A stretch of DNA of 41,297 nucleotides from Deltaproteobacteria bacterium (GTDB taxonomy: Bacteria > Desulfobacterota > GWC2-55-46), in NCBI GenBank assembly GCA_020846435.1, contig JADLDY010000006.1:1-41297 (forward strand), given 5' to 3'. Position 1 is the stretch's first letter. Every line of letters starts with the position of its first letter. The position numbers and the translations under genes are program-made. This document shows, one piece after another, positions 7,766 through 15,066 of the stretch. The notes below the pieces were generated by a model. It saw only the letters and a program-made list of their open reading frames with translations, had not been told where the DNA came from and made no database searches.

Positions 7766-8707
7766 TTGAACAGGATACTTGTTACAGGCGGGGCTGGCTT
7801 CATCGGCTCCCATCTATGTGAAAAGCTTCTCAAGGACGGCAACGAGGTCATCTGCCTCGATAACTTTTTCACCGGCAGGAAAGAGAATATCGCCCACCTT
7901 GTCGGCAACCCTTCCTTCGAGGTAGTGCGCCACGACGTAATAGAGCCCGCGCTCCTTGAGGTCGACCAGATATACAACCTCGCGTGCCCGGCCTCTCCTG
8001 TACATTACCAGTTCAACCCGGTCAAGACGATAAAGACCAACATAATGGGAACTCTCAACATGCTCGGGCTTGCCAAGAGAGTGAGGGCGCGCATATTGCA
8101 GGCCTCGACCTCAGAGGTCTACGGCGACCCGAAGGAACACCCGCAGACTGAGAGTTACTGGGGCAACGCGAACCCCATTGGCACGAGGGCCTGTTACGAC
8201 GAGGGCAAGAGGTGCGCCGAAGCCCTGATGTTCGCCTACCACAGGCAGAACGGGGTCGACATCCGCGTCGTGCGGATATTCAACACCTACGGGCCGAGGA
8301 TGCTCGAGAACGACGGCAGGGTAGTCTCCAACTTCATAGTGCAGGCTTTAAGAGGCCAGGACCTGACAGTCTACGGCGAAGGGTCGCAGACAAGGTCTTT
8401 CTGCTACGTAGACGACCTTGTCGACGGACTGGTCAGGATGATGAACAACGAAAACCTCGTCGGACCTGTGAACCTCGGCAACCCCGGCGAGTTCACGGTG
8501 CTCGAGCTCGCTAACATGGTGAAAAAACTTACAGGCAGCTCCTCGAAGATAGTCTACAACCCGCTTCCGCCGGACGACCCGGTACAGAGGAGGCCTGACA
8601 TAACCCTTGCCAAAGAGTCCCTCGGCTGGAAGCCGTATGTGGGCCTCGAGGACGGGCTTCTGCGCTCGATCGAGTACTTCAGCTCGAGGATAAGCGCTTC
8701 TGTTTAG
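7766..8707 (+). CDS. NAD-dependent UDP-glucuronate decarboxylase (UDP-xylose synthase-like)
   Basis: Extended short-chain dehydrogenase (313 aa) predicted to convert UDP-glucuronate to UDP-xylose. It starts at TTG 7766 behind GGAGGAAGG. The Rossmann motif is [10 protein letters not shown] (residues 7-16). [22 protein letters not shown] and the YDEGKR catalytic pair (Tyr144, Lys148) are typical of the UXS branch, as is [11 protein letters not shown] and the [10 protein letters not shown] region. UXS is favoured over a 4-epimerase because of the ACPASP and [10 protein letters not shown]-type segments (here [10 protein letters not shown]). It follows the aminotransferase with a 48-nt gap. Confidence 0.9.
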   Translation: MNRILVTGGAGFIGSHLCEKLLKDGNEVICLDNFFTGRKENIAHLVGNPSFEVVRHDVIEPALLEVDQIYNLACPASPVHYQFNPVKTIKTNIMGTLNMLGLAKRVRARILQASTSEVYGDPKEHPQTESYWGNANPIGTRACYDEGKRCAEALMFAYHRQNGVDIRVVRIFNTYGPRMLENDGRVVSNFIVQALRGQDLTVYGEGSQTRSFCYVDDLVDGLVRMMNNENLVGPVNLGNPGEFTVLELANMVKKLTGSSSKIVYNPLPPDDPVQRRPDITLAKESLGWKPYVGLEDGLLRSIEYFSSRISASV

Positions 8708-9098
8708 CCGGCATGTACTGAAGCCCATCTGCTTTGTGGGCCTCAAAGTGAGTCATTGAGGCCTGCATAAAGAGTACGCCTTGTTCCACGCTCTCTTCGC
8801 AGTTTCGCATCTGTTTTTTTTTAGCAGCCTTAAAGCAGAGTTTTTTTTGCAACCAGCCTAATGTCGCTGTCCATCCCGGAAACTCTCATCAAGAAGTTCC
8901 TGCTTTTTTAATCATCCTGAACCTCATCTCGCGATCCCGCATAGTTTCGTGTCGTTTTTATTGGGCATGATTCGCTCTCTTCCATGCCCGGCTATTTGAC
9001 GAACAAACGGCCGGCGGCTCCATTCAGGCAACTCACCTTTGATTGTGCACCTTCGTTCTGCCAGGGGCTCTGCCGGACCCCAATCAGAGGTGAAGAAT
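8708..9098. repeat. 391-bp gene-free gap with a decayed palindromic repeat
   Basis: Bases 8708-8830 hold a degenerate copy of the intergenic palindrome: the outer arm GAAGCCCATCTGC, a central AGTACGCC remnant and an end TTAGCAGCC. A hairpin-like GGAAAC/GTTCC followed by TTTTTT (about 8878-8911) may terminate the upstream gene. GGGCATG/CATGCCC forms a 7-bp hairpin near 8962-8989. No coding region was recognised, and no convincing promoter was seen. Confidence 0.6.
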
Positions 9099-10046
9099 AT
9101 GGTCAGAGATGGCGAGATAACAGGAGTAGTCCTTTCAGCCGGGCTTGGCACGAGGATCAAACCCTTGAGCTTCGATACCCCGAAGCCTCTCCTTCCGGTC
9201 TGCAACAAACCCATCATGCATTATCAGCTCGAAGCCATGGCTTCTGCGGGCATCAGGGACTTCATTATAGTCGTCGGCTATCTGAAAGAGAAGATTATGG
9301 ACTACTTCGGCGACGGCTCTTCCTGGGGGCTCAGGATAAGGTATATAGAGCAGGAAAAAGCCCTCGGGATTGCCCACGCAGTGGGCCAGCTCGAGAGGCA
9401 TGTTACGGGCCCGTTCCTCCTCTTCCTCGGCGACATCTTCACGATACACCGCGACCTCGGAGAGGTCGTCGACACCTTCCACAGGAAAAAGGCCTCTGTC
9501 GTGCTTGTAGTGAAAAAAGAGGAGAACCCCGAGTACATAAAGCGGAACTTCGCCATCCAGCTAGGCAGGGGAGGGCTCGTCAAAAAGGTCATCGAGAAGC
9601 CCCGCTACGCCATCAACAACCTCAAGGGCTGCGGCATATACCTTTTTGACCTGCCCATATTCGACGCCATAAGGAGGACTCCCAGGACGGCTCTTCGCGA
9701 CGAGTACGAGATAACCAACTCGATTCAAATTCTTATCGAGGATGGCTTGCGCGTCTATACCTCCGAGATAGTCGAGTGGGACATGAATGTCACGGTCCCT
9801 GAAGACCTCCTCGAGTGCAACATGAAGGCTTTAAAGCACCTGTACATGAAGAACATGATAGGCGAGAACGTCTCTTTGCCCTCAGGGACCGAGGTCGTCA
9901 ACTCGGTCATCGGCAATGATGTCATGGTGTCGGCGCCTATTCGGATAAGCGACTCTGTCATACTGCCGGGCGCGAGGATCGAGGCCCCCGGGGACATCTC
10001 AGGGAGCATAGTCTCGTCAAGGGCCGCTGACTGGAGGTGCGCGTGA
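9099..10046 (+). CDS. Sugar-nucleotide (hexose-1-phosphate) nucleotidyltransferase
   Basis: Activates a sugar 1-phosphate with NTP, in the glucose-1-phosphate thymidylyl/uridylyltransferase superfamily. The start was set at ATG 9099 (315 aa), following AGAGGTGA at 9086-9093; the frame extends upstream without homology. The signature is LSAGLGTRIKPLSFDTPKPLLPV, then YQLEAM, LGDIF with the metal-binding Asp, and FDAIRRTP. The C-terminal 60 residues resemble left-handed beta-helix hexapeptide repeats (VSLPSGTEVVNSVIGNDVMV). That tail is seen in archaeal-type and RfbA-related transferases. Its stop overlaps the next start (TGATG), so the two are translationally coupled. Confidence 0.9.
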   Translation: MVRDGEITGVVLSAGLGTRIKPLSFDTPKPLLPVCNKPIMHYQLEAMASAGIRDFIIVVGYLKEKIMDYFGDGSSWGLRIRYIEQEKALGIAHAVGQLERHVTGPFLLFLGDIFTIHRDLGEVVDTFHRKKASVVLVVKKEENPEYIKRNFAIQLGRGGLVKKVIEKPRYAINNLKGCGIYLFDLPIFDAIRRTPRTALRDEYEITNSIQILIEDGLRVYTSEIVEWDMNVTVPEDLLECNMKALKHLYMKNMIGENVSLPSGTEVVNSVIGNDVMVSAPIRISDSVILPGARIEAPGDISGSIVSSRAADWRCA

Positions 10047-10999
10047 TGGGAAGGCGATATGAAAAGGCGCTCGTGACAGGCGGGGCTGGCTTCATAGGCT
10101 CGCACATAGCAGGCAGGCTCAAGGCCCTCGGCATGGAAGTCGCTGTCATCGACGACCTTTCGATGGGCTCTCTTGAAAACCTTCCTTCCTGCGTCGAATT
10201 CCATCACGGCTCGATACTGGATCAGGCTCTGATGAAAAAGGCGCTTGCCGGAGTCGACATCGTCTTCCACAACGCCGCCAAGGTCAGTATAAGGAACTCA
10301 TTTGACGACATATACGGCGACACCGAAACGAATGTGCTCGGCACCGTAAACGTCCTGCGCGAGGCCGGAAAGGCCAAGATAAAAAAGTTCATATTCGCCT
10401 CCTCGATGGCCGTCTATGGCGACAGGGCGCGCCTTCCGGTCGCTGAAGACGGAATACTCGAGCCCATATCGCCGTACGGCGCTGGAAAGCTCGCGGCAGA
10501 GGCGTATGTAAGGCAGCTCGCCAGGTATTATGGCTTCGAGAGCGTTGTCCTGAGGTACTTCAATACCTATGGGCCAGGGCAGACCTTGACGCCTTACGTC
10601 GGCGTCATAACGATATTCATAAACAGCCTCCTTCAGGGGCGTCCGCCGATGGTCTTTGGATCAGGCGCCCAGGTGAGGGACTTTGTTTACGTCGGGGATG
10701 TTGCCGAGGCCAATATCCTCGCCATGAAAAGCTCTGTCAACGGCATGGCCGTGAACGTCGGCACAGGCAAAGGCACGAGTGTGAACGATATAGCAAGTCT
10801 CCTCATAAGCAGGCTCGGCCCTGGGCTCGAGCCTGTGAGGGCGCCTCTGCCTCTGGGCGAGCCGAAAGACTCGGTCGCCGATATCACGAGGGCAAGAAAC
10901 CTCCTCGGCTTTGACCCTCGAACAAGGGTCGAGCACGCCATATCAGAGGTCATAGAGAGCGTGAAAGCGAATTTTCAGGCGGGTCTTGCCGGGGCGTGA
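10046..10999 (+). CDS. NAD-dependent sugar-nucleotide epimerase/dehydratase
   Basis: Extended SDR enzyme (317 aa) acting on a nucleotide sugar, most like UDP-glucose/UDP-GlcNAc 4-epimerases of the GalE/WbpP branch. It has [10 protein letters not shown] near the N-terminus, DDLSMG, ASSMAVYGD and the catalytic pair in SPYGAGKLAAE, then LRYFNTYGPGQ and QVRDFVYVGDVA. ATG 10046 was chosen because GGAGG at 10033-10037 is well spaced for it; an in-frame GTG 9 nt earlier is less well placed. Substrate specificity is not readable by eye. With the three preceding genes it suggests a branch of capsule, LPS or exopolysaccharide precursor synthesis, although no glycosyltransferase or export gene is in view. 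Confidence 0.9.
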   Translation: MGRRYEKALVTGGAGFIGSHIAGRLKALGMEVAVIDDLSMGSLENLPSCVEFHHGSILDQALMKKALAGVDIVFHNAAKVSIRNSFDDIYGDTETNVLGTVNVLREAGKAKIKKFIFASSMAVYGDRARLPVAEDGILEPISPYGAGKLAAEAYVRQLARYYGFESVVLRYFNTYGPGQTLTPYVGVITIFINSLLQGRPPMVFGSGAQVRDFVYVGDVAEANILAMKSSVNGMAVNVGTGKGTSVNDIASLLISRLGPGLEPVRAPLPLGEPKDSVADITRARNLLGFDPRTRVEHAISEVIESVKANFQAGLAGA

Positions 11000-11010
11000 G
11001 CCTGGGGGAC

Positions 11011-11044
11011 AGCAGGCTTCGCCTGCGAAGGAGTCCTGCTTTTT
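11011..11044 (+). terminator. Intrinsic terminator after the epimerase gene
   Basis: AGCAGG (11011-11016) pairs with CCTGCT (11035-11040), followed by TTTT. An alternative inner stem GCAGGC-TTC-GCCTGC is also present. Confidence 0.65.
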
Positions 11045-11168
11045 CCACTTGAGGCGTGACCTGATTATTTCAGTATAACTATTTATTTTGACTGAGAAAA
11101 AACCATTTTATCAGCTCAGGCGGCTTCTCCTCTTTTCATTAGAGCCTCGGCCGTCTTTTTTCTTCAGG

Positions 11169-11197
11169 TTGACAACGGGCGCACAGAGTGCAAGAAT
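11169..11197 (+). promoter_or_regulatory. Possible sigma70-type promoter of the DUF488 gene
   Basis: TTGACA (11169-11174), 17-nt spacer, AAGAAT (11192-11197). The -35 is perfect and the -10 is weak. Confidence 0.45.
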
Positions 11198-11235
11198 TTT
11201 TTATCATCCGGAACGGACAGTGCAGGGGGTTTGTC

Positions 11236-11592
11236 ATGGTCAAAACAGGTTCTGTCTACTCGCCAAAGAGCGAAGACGACGGCCTCAGGATACTTGTGAC
11301 AAGGTATTGGCCGCGGGGCGTAGTGAAGTCGCGGGTCGACCTGTGGGTGAAGGGGCTCGGGCCTTCCGTTGAGCTGATAAAAGAGTGGAAGGCAGGCTCC
11401 ATAGGCTGGGACGAGTTCAAGAGGCGCTATCTGCTGGAGTTCAAAGAGGCTGAGAAGAAAAGGCTGTTTGAGGAATTGAAGAAGACTGTCCAGTCTGCCG
11501 GAGGGGATGTGACCCTTTTGTGCGCGTGCAAGGCTGGAGAGGAGAAGTGCCACAGGACCATTCTCAGCGCAAAGCTGCTGGCCGGCTCTTGA
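11236..11592 (+). CDS. DUF488 family protein
   Basis: Small cytoplasmic protein (118 aa) of the DUF488/YeaO family, whose biochemical role is not established. The start was set at ATG 11236 (MVKTGSVYSPKSEDDG), after a GGGGG stretch. Conserved features are the VTRYWPRGV segment, the LWVKGLGPS loop, WDEFKRRY, and the Cys/His-rich end LLCACKAGEEKCHR, which is diagnostic for the family. It is a single gene behind its own candidate promoter. Its 3' end overlaps the 3' end of the convergent gene on the minus strand by 29 bp, so no separate terminator fits between them. Confidence 0.88.
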   Translation: MVKTGSVYSPKSEDDGLRILVTRYWPRGVVKSRVDLWVKGLGPSVELIKEWKAGSIGWDEFKRRYLLEFKEAEKKRLFEELKKTVQSAGGDVTLLCACKAGEEKCHRTILSAKLLAGS

Positions 11593-12904
11593 GTATGCTT
11601 TCCTTGCTTATGAGGTCGGAGAGCTTGAAGGTGCGCTCGCTCGTGAGGGTCTTTTTCGTGTTCTGGTGCTCGTAGGTCACTGAGAGCGATACTCCGATAG
11701 GGGTCTTCTCCGCCTCCTTGAGCGTCATGTTGGGGAAGGTAGCCGCCTTTTCGATCTCAGGCGTGATGAGCTTGTAGAAGACCGTAGCGTCTATCCTCGA
11801 AGAGGGCGCTACCTCGGCAGGCCTGAACGACCGGGCTGAAGAGCCCCTGTAACTTAAGGAAGCGCCTGTCACGCTGAGCTTCTCGCCGGTCCTGTTCTCG
11901 ATGAAGAGCTTGTCTTTCTGCCAGAGGACCTTCATGGAAGAATCCTCCGCCTCGAAGAACTCCGGCAGCGCCCCTGTTATGTCCTTCGCGATTATTATGG
12001 CCTTCGCGACAGAGTCCTGCCCGCCGGCGACCCTTGACGGGCAGTCGTACTTGATGTGATAAGGCTGGAGATGCTCCGGCCCGCAAAAGACCGGGTAGTC
12101 ACGGGTTGCGTTCCTGAGGGCGTCCTCGAGGCTCGTTTTTTCGTCGTGCAATGACGCTTCCATGAAGGCGAGCTTCTCCTCGAACTCGGCGGCGCTCCCG
12201 CTTATCGAGAGAGCGGGCATGGCAGGCGGCCTCAGCTCGGAGAGGGCGTTCCTGTTGACCCTTATCATTATGTCAGGGTACAGGTCGTCTGTATAAAGGC
12301 CTGACTCGTCCTCTATGAGCTTTTCTACCCTTGCCTGCGCCGTGGTGTTGTAGTACTCGTCCTTGTACTTGCCGAAGAGATCGAGGAGTTCTTTGTTCCT
12401 TGAGCTTGCGAGCTCGGCGAGGGCAAGGAACCTCTTGACGAGCTCTTCCCTTTTTCCTTCCAGTCCTGAGTTCCGTATTGCCTCGGCCACGGCGATGTCA
12501 TAGGCTTTCTGGTCAAAGACGCTCTCTTCCACGATGAGCCCTGTGATAATGGAGGCGCCGAAGGTCGTCGCGCCGAGGAGCAGGGTCGGAAGCGGCCTCC
12601 TGGCCGATTTCCTGAATTCGCTCCCGGCAGGAACGCAGTCCCTGTGGTCGCTGAAGGTGAAAAAGCCGAAGAGCATCTTCGAGCAGTCCCACTCGTTCTG
12701 GTCAAAGCCCAGGGGCTTTAGCGTTATGAAGTCGATGCGGCTTTTTTCCGTTGTTATCCGGGTGATCTGGTAGCGGCCGTCCGCGTCTTTGCCTATGTCG
12801 GCATAAAGGCGTGGTTTCTCGACGCTTTGGGAGGCAATTGAACTGGCCTGTACAGGCGGAAAGAGGCTTAGCGCGGTCAGAAGGATTGTAATGAGCCAGG
12901 GCAT
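11564..12904 (-). CDS. Exported protein of unknown function
   Basis: Not recognised. The start was placed at ATG 12904 (446 aa) because MPWLITILLTALSLFPPVQA then forms a clean signal peptide; an in-frame ATG at 12943 is possible but neither has a good ribosome site. After the signal comes a beta-rich segment, then a second hydrophobic stretch (LLLGATTFGASIITGLIV) near residues 110-127. A helical charged region (about 135-200) follows, then a C-terminal half (about 310-446) rich in beta strands, including NRTGEKLSVTGASLSY. A DYPVFCGPEHLQPYHIKYDC segment contains a spaced Cys pair. Probably envelope-located. Its end overlaps the convergent DUF488 gene by 29 bp. No family is claimed. Confidence 0.75.
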   Translation of the reverse strand: MPWLITILLTALSLFPPVQASSIASQSVEKPRLYADIGKDADGRYQITRITTEKSRIDFITLKPLGFDQNEWDCSKMLFGFFTFSDHRDCVPAGSEFRKSARRPLPTLLLGATTFGASIITGLIVEESVFDQKAYDIAVAEAIRNSGLEGKREELVKRFLALAELASSRNKELLDLFGKYKDEYYNTTAQARVEKLIEDESGLYTDDLYPDIMIRVNRNALSELRPPAMPALSISGSAAEFEEKLAFMEASLHDEKTSLEDALRNATRDYPVFCGPEHLQPYHIKYDCPSRVAGGQDSVAKAIIIAKDITGALPEFFEAEDSSMKVLWQKDKLFIENRTGEKLSVTGASLSYRGSSARSFRPAEVAPSSRIDATVFYKLITPEIEKAATFPNMTLKEAEKTPIGVSLSVTYEHQNTKKTLTSERTFKLSDLISKESILKSRPAALR

Positions 12905-13065
12905 ATCGTGGACCTGATGGTGAGCGAAACTGATAGGATACAATAAAGGATTCTTGATGATTTGTCAATACGCTATTTAATGGCTCCTTTGCCGCATATC
13001 CGTCGGAAATCCGCCTCCAGAGCGTTGTTAGAGCCGTTGATCTCCGTCTGTCCGAGAAAACGAAA

Positions 13066-13095
13066 ACGCCGTCAAATCAAGTATTTGGCGGCGTT
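13066..13095 (-). terminator. Intrinsic terminator of the Hsp20 gene
   Basis: AACGCCG(TC)AAAT / ATTT(GG)CGGCGTT form a long stem. On the minus strand it is followed by TTTTCGTTTTC; on the plus strand by TCTTT, so it may work both ways. Confidence 0.7.
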
Positions 13096-13133
13096 CTTTG
13101 ACGCAGAGAGGTAAGGAGTGGTTCTCAGGCTTG

Positions 13134-13613
13134 TCAGGCAGCTTTCTTGCCTTCCTCCAGCTCTACTTTGATCTTTCTCGGAAGGGCTTCTGCCTTGGCA
13201 GGCATCGTCACCTCAAGGACGCCCTTGTTGCAGGTGGCGTGTACCTTGGAGGTATCGACCCCCTCTGGCAGGGTCACTGTCCTCTCGAAACCGCCGAAGC
13301 TGGTCTCGTGATAGAGGTAGCCTTCCTTCTTCTCCTCGAAATCGGTCTTTCTCTCACCCCTGATGGTGAGCATGTTGCCCGTTATCGAGATCTCGACATC
13401 CTTTGGATCTACTCCGGGTATGTCGGCATGAACCACGAGCATGTTATCCTTCATGTAAAGGTCGAGGGTGGGGACCCACTCTCCCGTGAACTCCCTCTTG
13501 AAAAGGACAGCGGGGTTCAGGTTGCCGAAGACCCTCCTTACGAATTCGTCCATGTCCTTCTGGATGTTAGATAGCTCCCTGAAGGGCTCCCATTTCCTGA
13601 TGGATGTTGTCAT
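13134..13613 (-). CDS. Hsp20/alpha-crystallin family small heat-shock protein
   Basis: ATP-independent holdase chaperone (159 aa) that binds unfolding proteins as a large oligomer. The N-terminal arm is amphipathic (REL..IQKDMDEFVRRVFG). The alpha-crystallin domain runs from about residue 46 (WVPTLDLYMKDNMLVVHADIPGVD) through ISITGNMLTIRGERK, to the GVLEVTMPKA-like strand (here GVLEVTMPAKAE). A short C-terminal tail contains the IKV motif (RKIKVEL) that docks neighbouring subunits. ATG 13613 follows GGGAGG on the minus strand. It has its own sigma70-like promoter flanked by an inverted repeat, and its own terminator, so it is a stand-alone unit. Confidence 0.96.
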   Translation of the reverse strand: MTTSIRKWEPFRELSNIQKDMDEFVRRVFGNLNPAVLFKREFTGEWVPTLDLYMKDNMLVVHADIPGVDPKDVEISITGNMLTIRGERKTDFEEKKEGYLYHETSFGGFERTVTLPEGVDTSKVHATCNKGVLEVTMPAKAEALPRKIKVELEEGKKAA

Positions 13614-13651
13614 ACTGGCACCTCCCTTCGAAAAACTACACAGACAACCTT

Positions 13652-13698
13652 ACAACTCTCTCTAATTCAAATATAGTCCCATTCAGGAGAGTTGTCAA
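13652..13698 (-). promoter_or_regulatory. Hsp20 promoter with flanking 9-bp inverted repeat
   Basis: Minus strand: TTGACA (13698-13693), 17-nt spacer, TATATT (13675-13670). ACAACTCTC (13695-13687) and GAGAGTTGT (13660-13652) form a perfect inverted repeat with a 26-nt interval that brackets the spacer, -10 box and start point. This is not the CIRCE sequence, so if it is an operator the repressor is not HrcA. Confidence 0.7.
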
Positions 13699-13729
13699 GA
13701 GGGCTCGAATATGGAAAAAGTTTTGTAAA

Positions 13730-14899
13730 TCAGGTATTTATGTCAGATGTTTTAGAGGGGCGCGAAAGTTTCTTTTTTGGGGCGGCGCAGTACTCCGAGA
13801 CGGAGACGCAATTCTTTCCCTTGAGCTTGGCGGCGTACATGGCTGAGTCAGCCGCCTTGATGAGGGCCTCTCTTAGGTCGTCTTTTTCACACCCGGCCTC
13901 TATTACGATGGACGGGGCGAGGGTGGCGAGCCCGATGGAGCTCGTTATGATGCCCTTTATCCGCAGCGCTTTTTCTCCGCCGGGGTAGGGGCGTTTTATG
14001 AATATGAAGTCCTGTATCGTCTTCCTGAGGTTTTCTGCGTACTCGAGGGCCTTTTCAATCGTGGTCTCCGGCAGGATGACTATGAACTCGTCCCCGCCGT
14101 ACCTGGCCGCGGTAGCGAGCTTGCCCCTTATGCTCGTTGCCAGTATAGAGCCGAGCTCGGTCAGTACGCGGCTTCCGGCGAGGTGGCCGTAGGTGTCGTT
14201 CACCTCCTTGAACCTGTCGAGGTCGAGGAACAGGAGGGAGAGGTCTTTTTTGTCGGAGAGAGACTTCTTGATCTCTTTGGCGAGCCTGTCGTAAAAGAAC
14301 CTGTCGTTGTACAGGCCGGTGAGGTTGTCCTTGATGGACAGCTCGCCGAACCTCTTGGCGTCAAGGGAGTTCTGTATGAGGGTCGAGGTATATTCCGCGA
14401 ATATCTTCAGGAGCGTGAGGTCGTTCCTGTCGTAGTCAGTGCCGTTTTCCCTGTTTATGAGCTCGAGTACGCCTATGGTGACGCCCTTTATGTTGATCGG
14501 CGCGCAGATTATCGACTTCGTCTCGAACTTGGTCTTCTGGTCTATCTTCGAGTAGAAGTTGCGGTCGAGCTTCACCTTCTTGCTTATGTACGGCTTGCCG
14601 CTCGAGTAGGTGCTGCCGGCGATGCCGACATTGACAGGAAGGGTCGCGCCGGCAAGCGCGGCCGAGCCCTTGCCGAAGCAGGCCACGAAGTAGAGCACGC
14701 CGGCCTTTTTCCTGTGCTGGTTCAATACAGGGTCGTCGAGGAGGATTGAGCCCGACTCAGAGGGGACGAACTTGTTCGCCCACATGAGTATCTCCCTCAG
14801 CATGTCCTTGAGGTCGACGTCCTCCGGCCGATACGCATCCTTCTTTTTTCTTTCGAGTATCTTGTCGAGGACGGCCTTTTCAGCGATATTGATGCGCAT
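13730..14899 (-). CDS. GAF-GGDEF nucleotide cyclase, candidate Hypr-type cGAMP synthase
   Basis: Cyclic dinucleotide synthase (389 aa from ATG 14899; the frame extends upstream as a Cys-rich non-homologous stretch). A GAF-like sensor domain occupies about residues 20-180 (SGSILLDD, GVLELINREN). The GGDEF domain covers about 185-365 and has the active motif GGDEF (268-272), metal-binding LDLDRFK, and NDTYGH with the guanine-binding Asn234. The second guanine-specificity position, normally Asp in GHxxGD, is Ser243 (GHLAGS; codon 14171-14173). That substitution is the hallmark of Hypr enzymes, which make 3',3'-cGAMP. The RxxD inhibitory site is absent. Activity and product are inferred, not shown. 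Confidence 0.9.
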   Translation of the reverse strand: MRINIAEKAVLDKILERKKKDAYRPEDVDLKDMLREILMWANKFVPSESGSILLDDPVLNQHRKKAGVLYFVACFGKGSAALAGATLPVNVGIAGSTYSSGKPYISKKVKLDRNFYSKIDQKTKFETKSIICAPINIKGVTIGVLELINRENGTDYDRNDLTLLKIFAEYTSTLIQNSLDAKRFGELSIKDNLTGLYNDRFFYDRLAKEIKKSLSDKKDLSLLFLDLDRFKEVNDTYGHLAGSRVLTELGSILATSIRGKLATAARYGGDEFIVILPETTIEKALEYAENLRKTIQDFIFIKRPYPGGEKALRIKGIITSSIGLATLAPSIVIEAGCEKDDLREALIKAADSAMYAAKLKGKNCVSVSEYCAAPKKKLSRPSKTSDINT

Positions 14900-14948
14900 A
14901 CGTGAAAAGAGGTGCTCCGTGTGGAGGAATTGAGGACAACCTATGAAA

Positions 14949-14982
14949 AATATACAACAGCAACAAAGACTTGACAAGTCTT
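14949..14982 (-). promoter_or_regulatory. Promoter of the GGDEF gene with a 17-bp palindrome over the -35 box
   Basis: Minus strand: TTGTCA (14977-14972), 17-nt spacer, TATATT (14954-14949). The perfect palindrome AAGACTTG-A-CAAGTCTT (14966-14982) covers the -35 box. It is a likely operator. Confidence 0.65.
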
Positions 14983-15025
14983 ATATTTTTTTCGTTTGTG
15001 ACCGGCGTCACTGATTGCTGGCGCG

Positions 15026-15057
15026 AAAAAAGCCCTGCGCTCTCCCGCAAAAAGGCT
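15026..15057 (-). terminator. Intrinsic terminator of the hydrogenase genes
   Basis: Minus strand: AGCC...GGCT with an inner TGCG-GGAGAG-CGCA stem, followed by TTTTTT. It lies 10 bp beyond the large-subunit stop. Confidence 0.7.
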
Positions 15058-15066
15058 CAATTACGG

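Noticed and set aside
14900-14977. Cys-rich N-terminal extension of the GGDEF protein
   Set aside because: It covers the promoter -10 and -35 region; translation from there would start upstream of the predicted transcript start.
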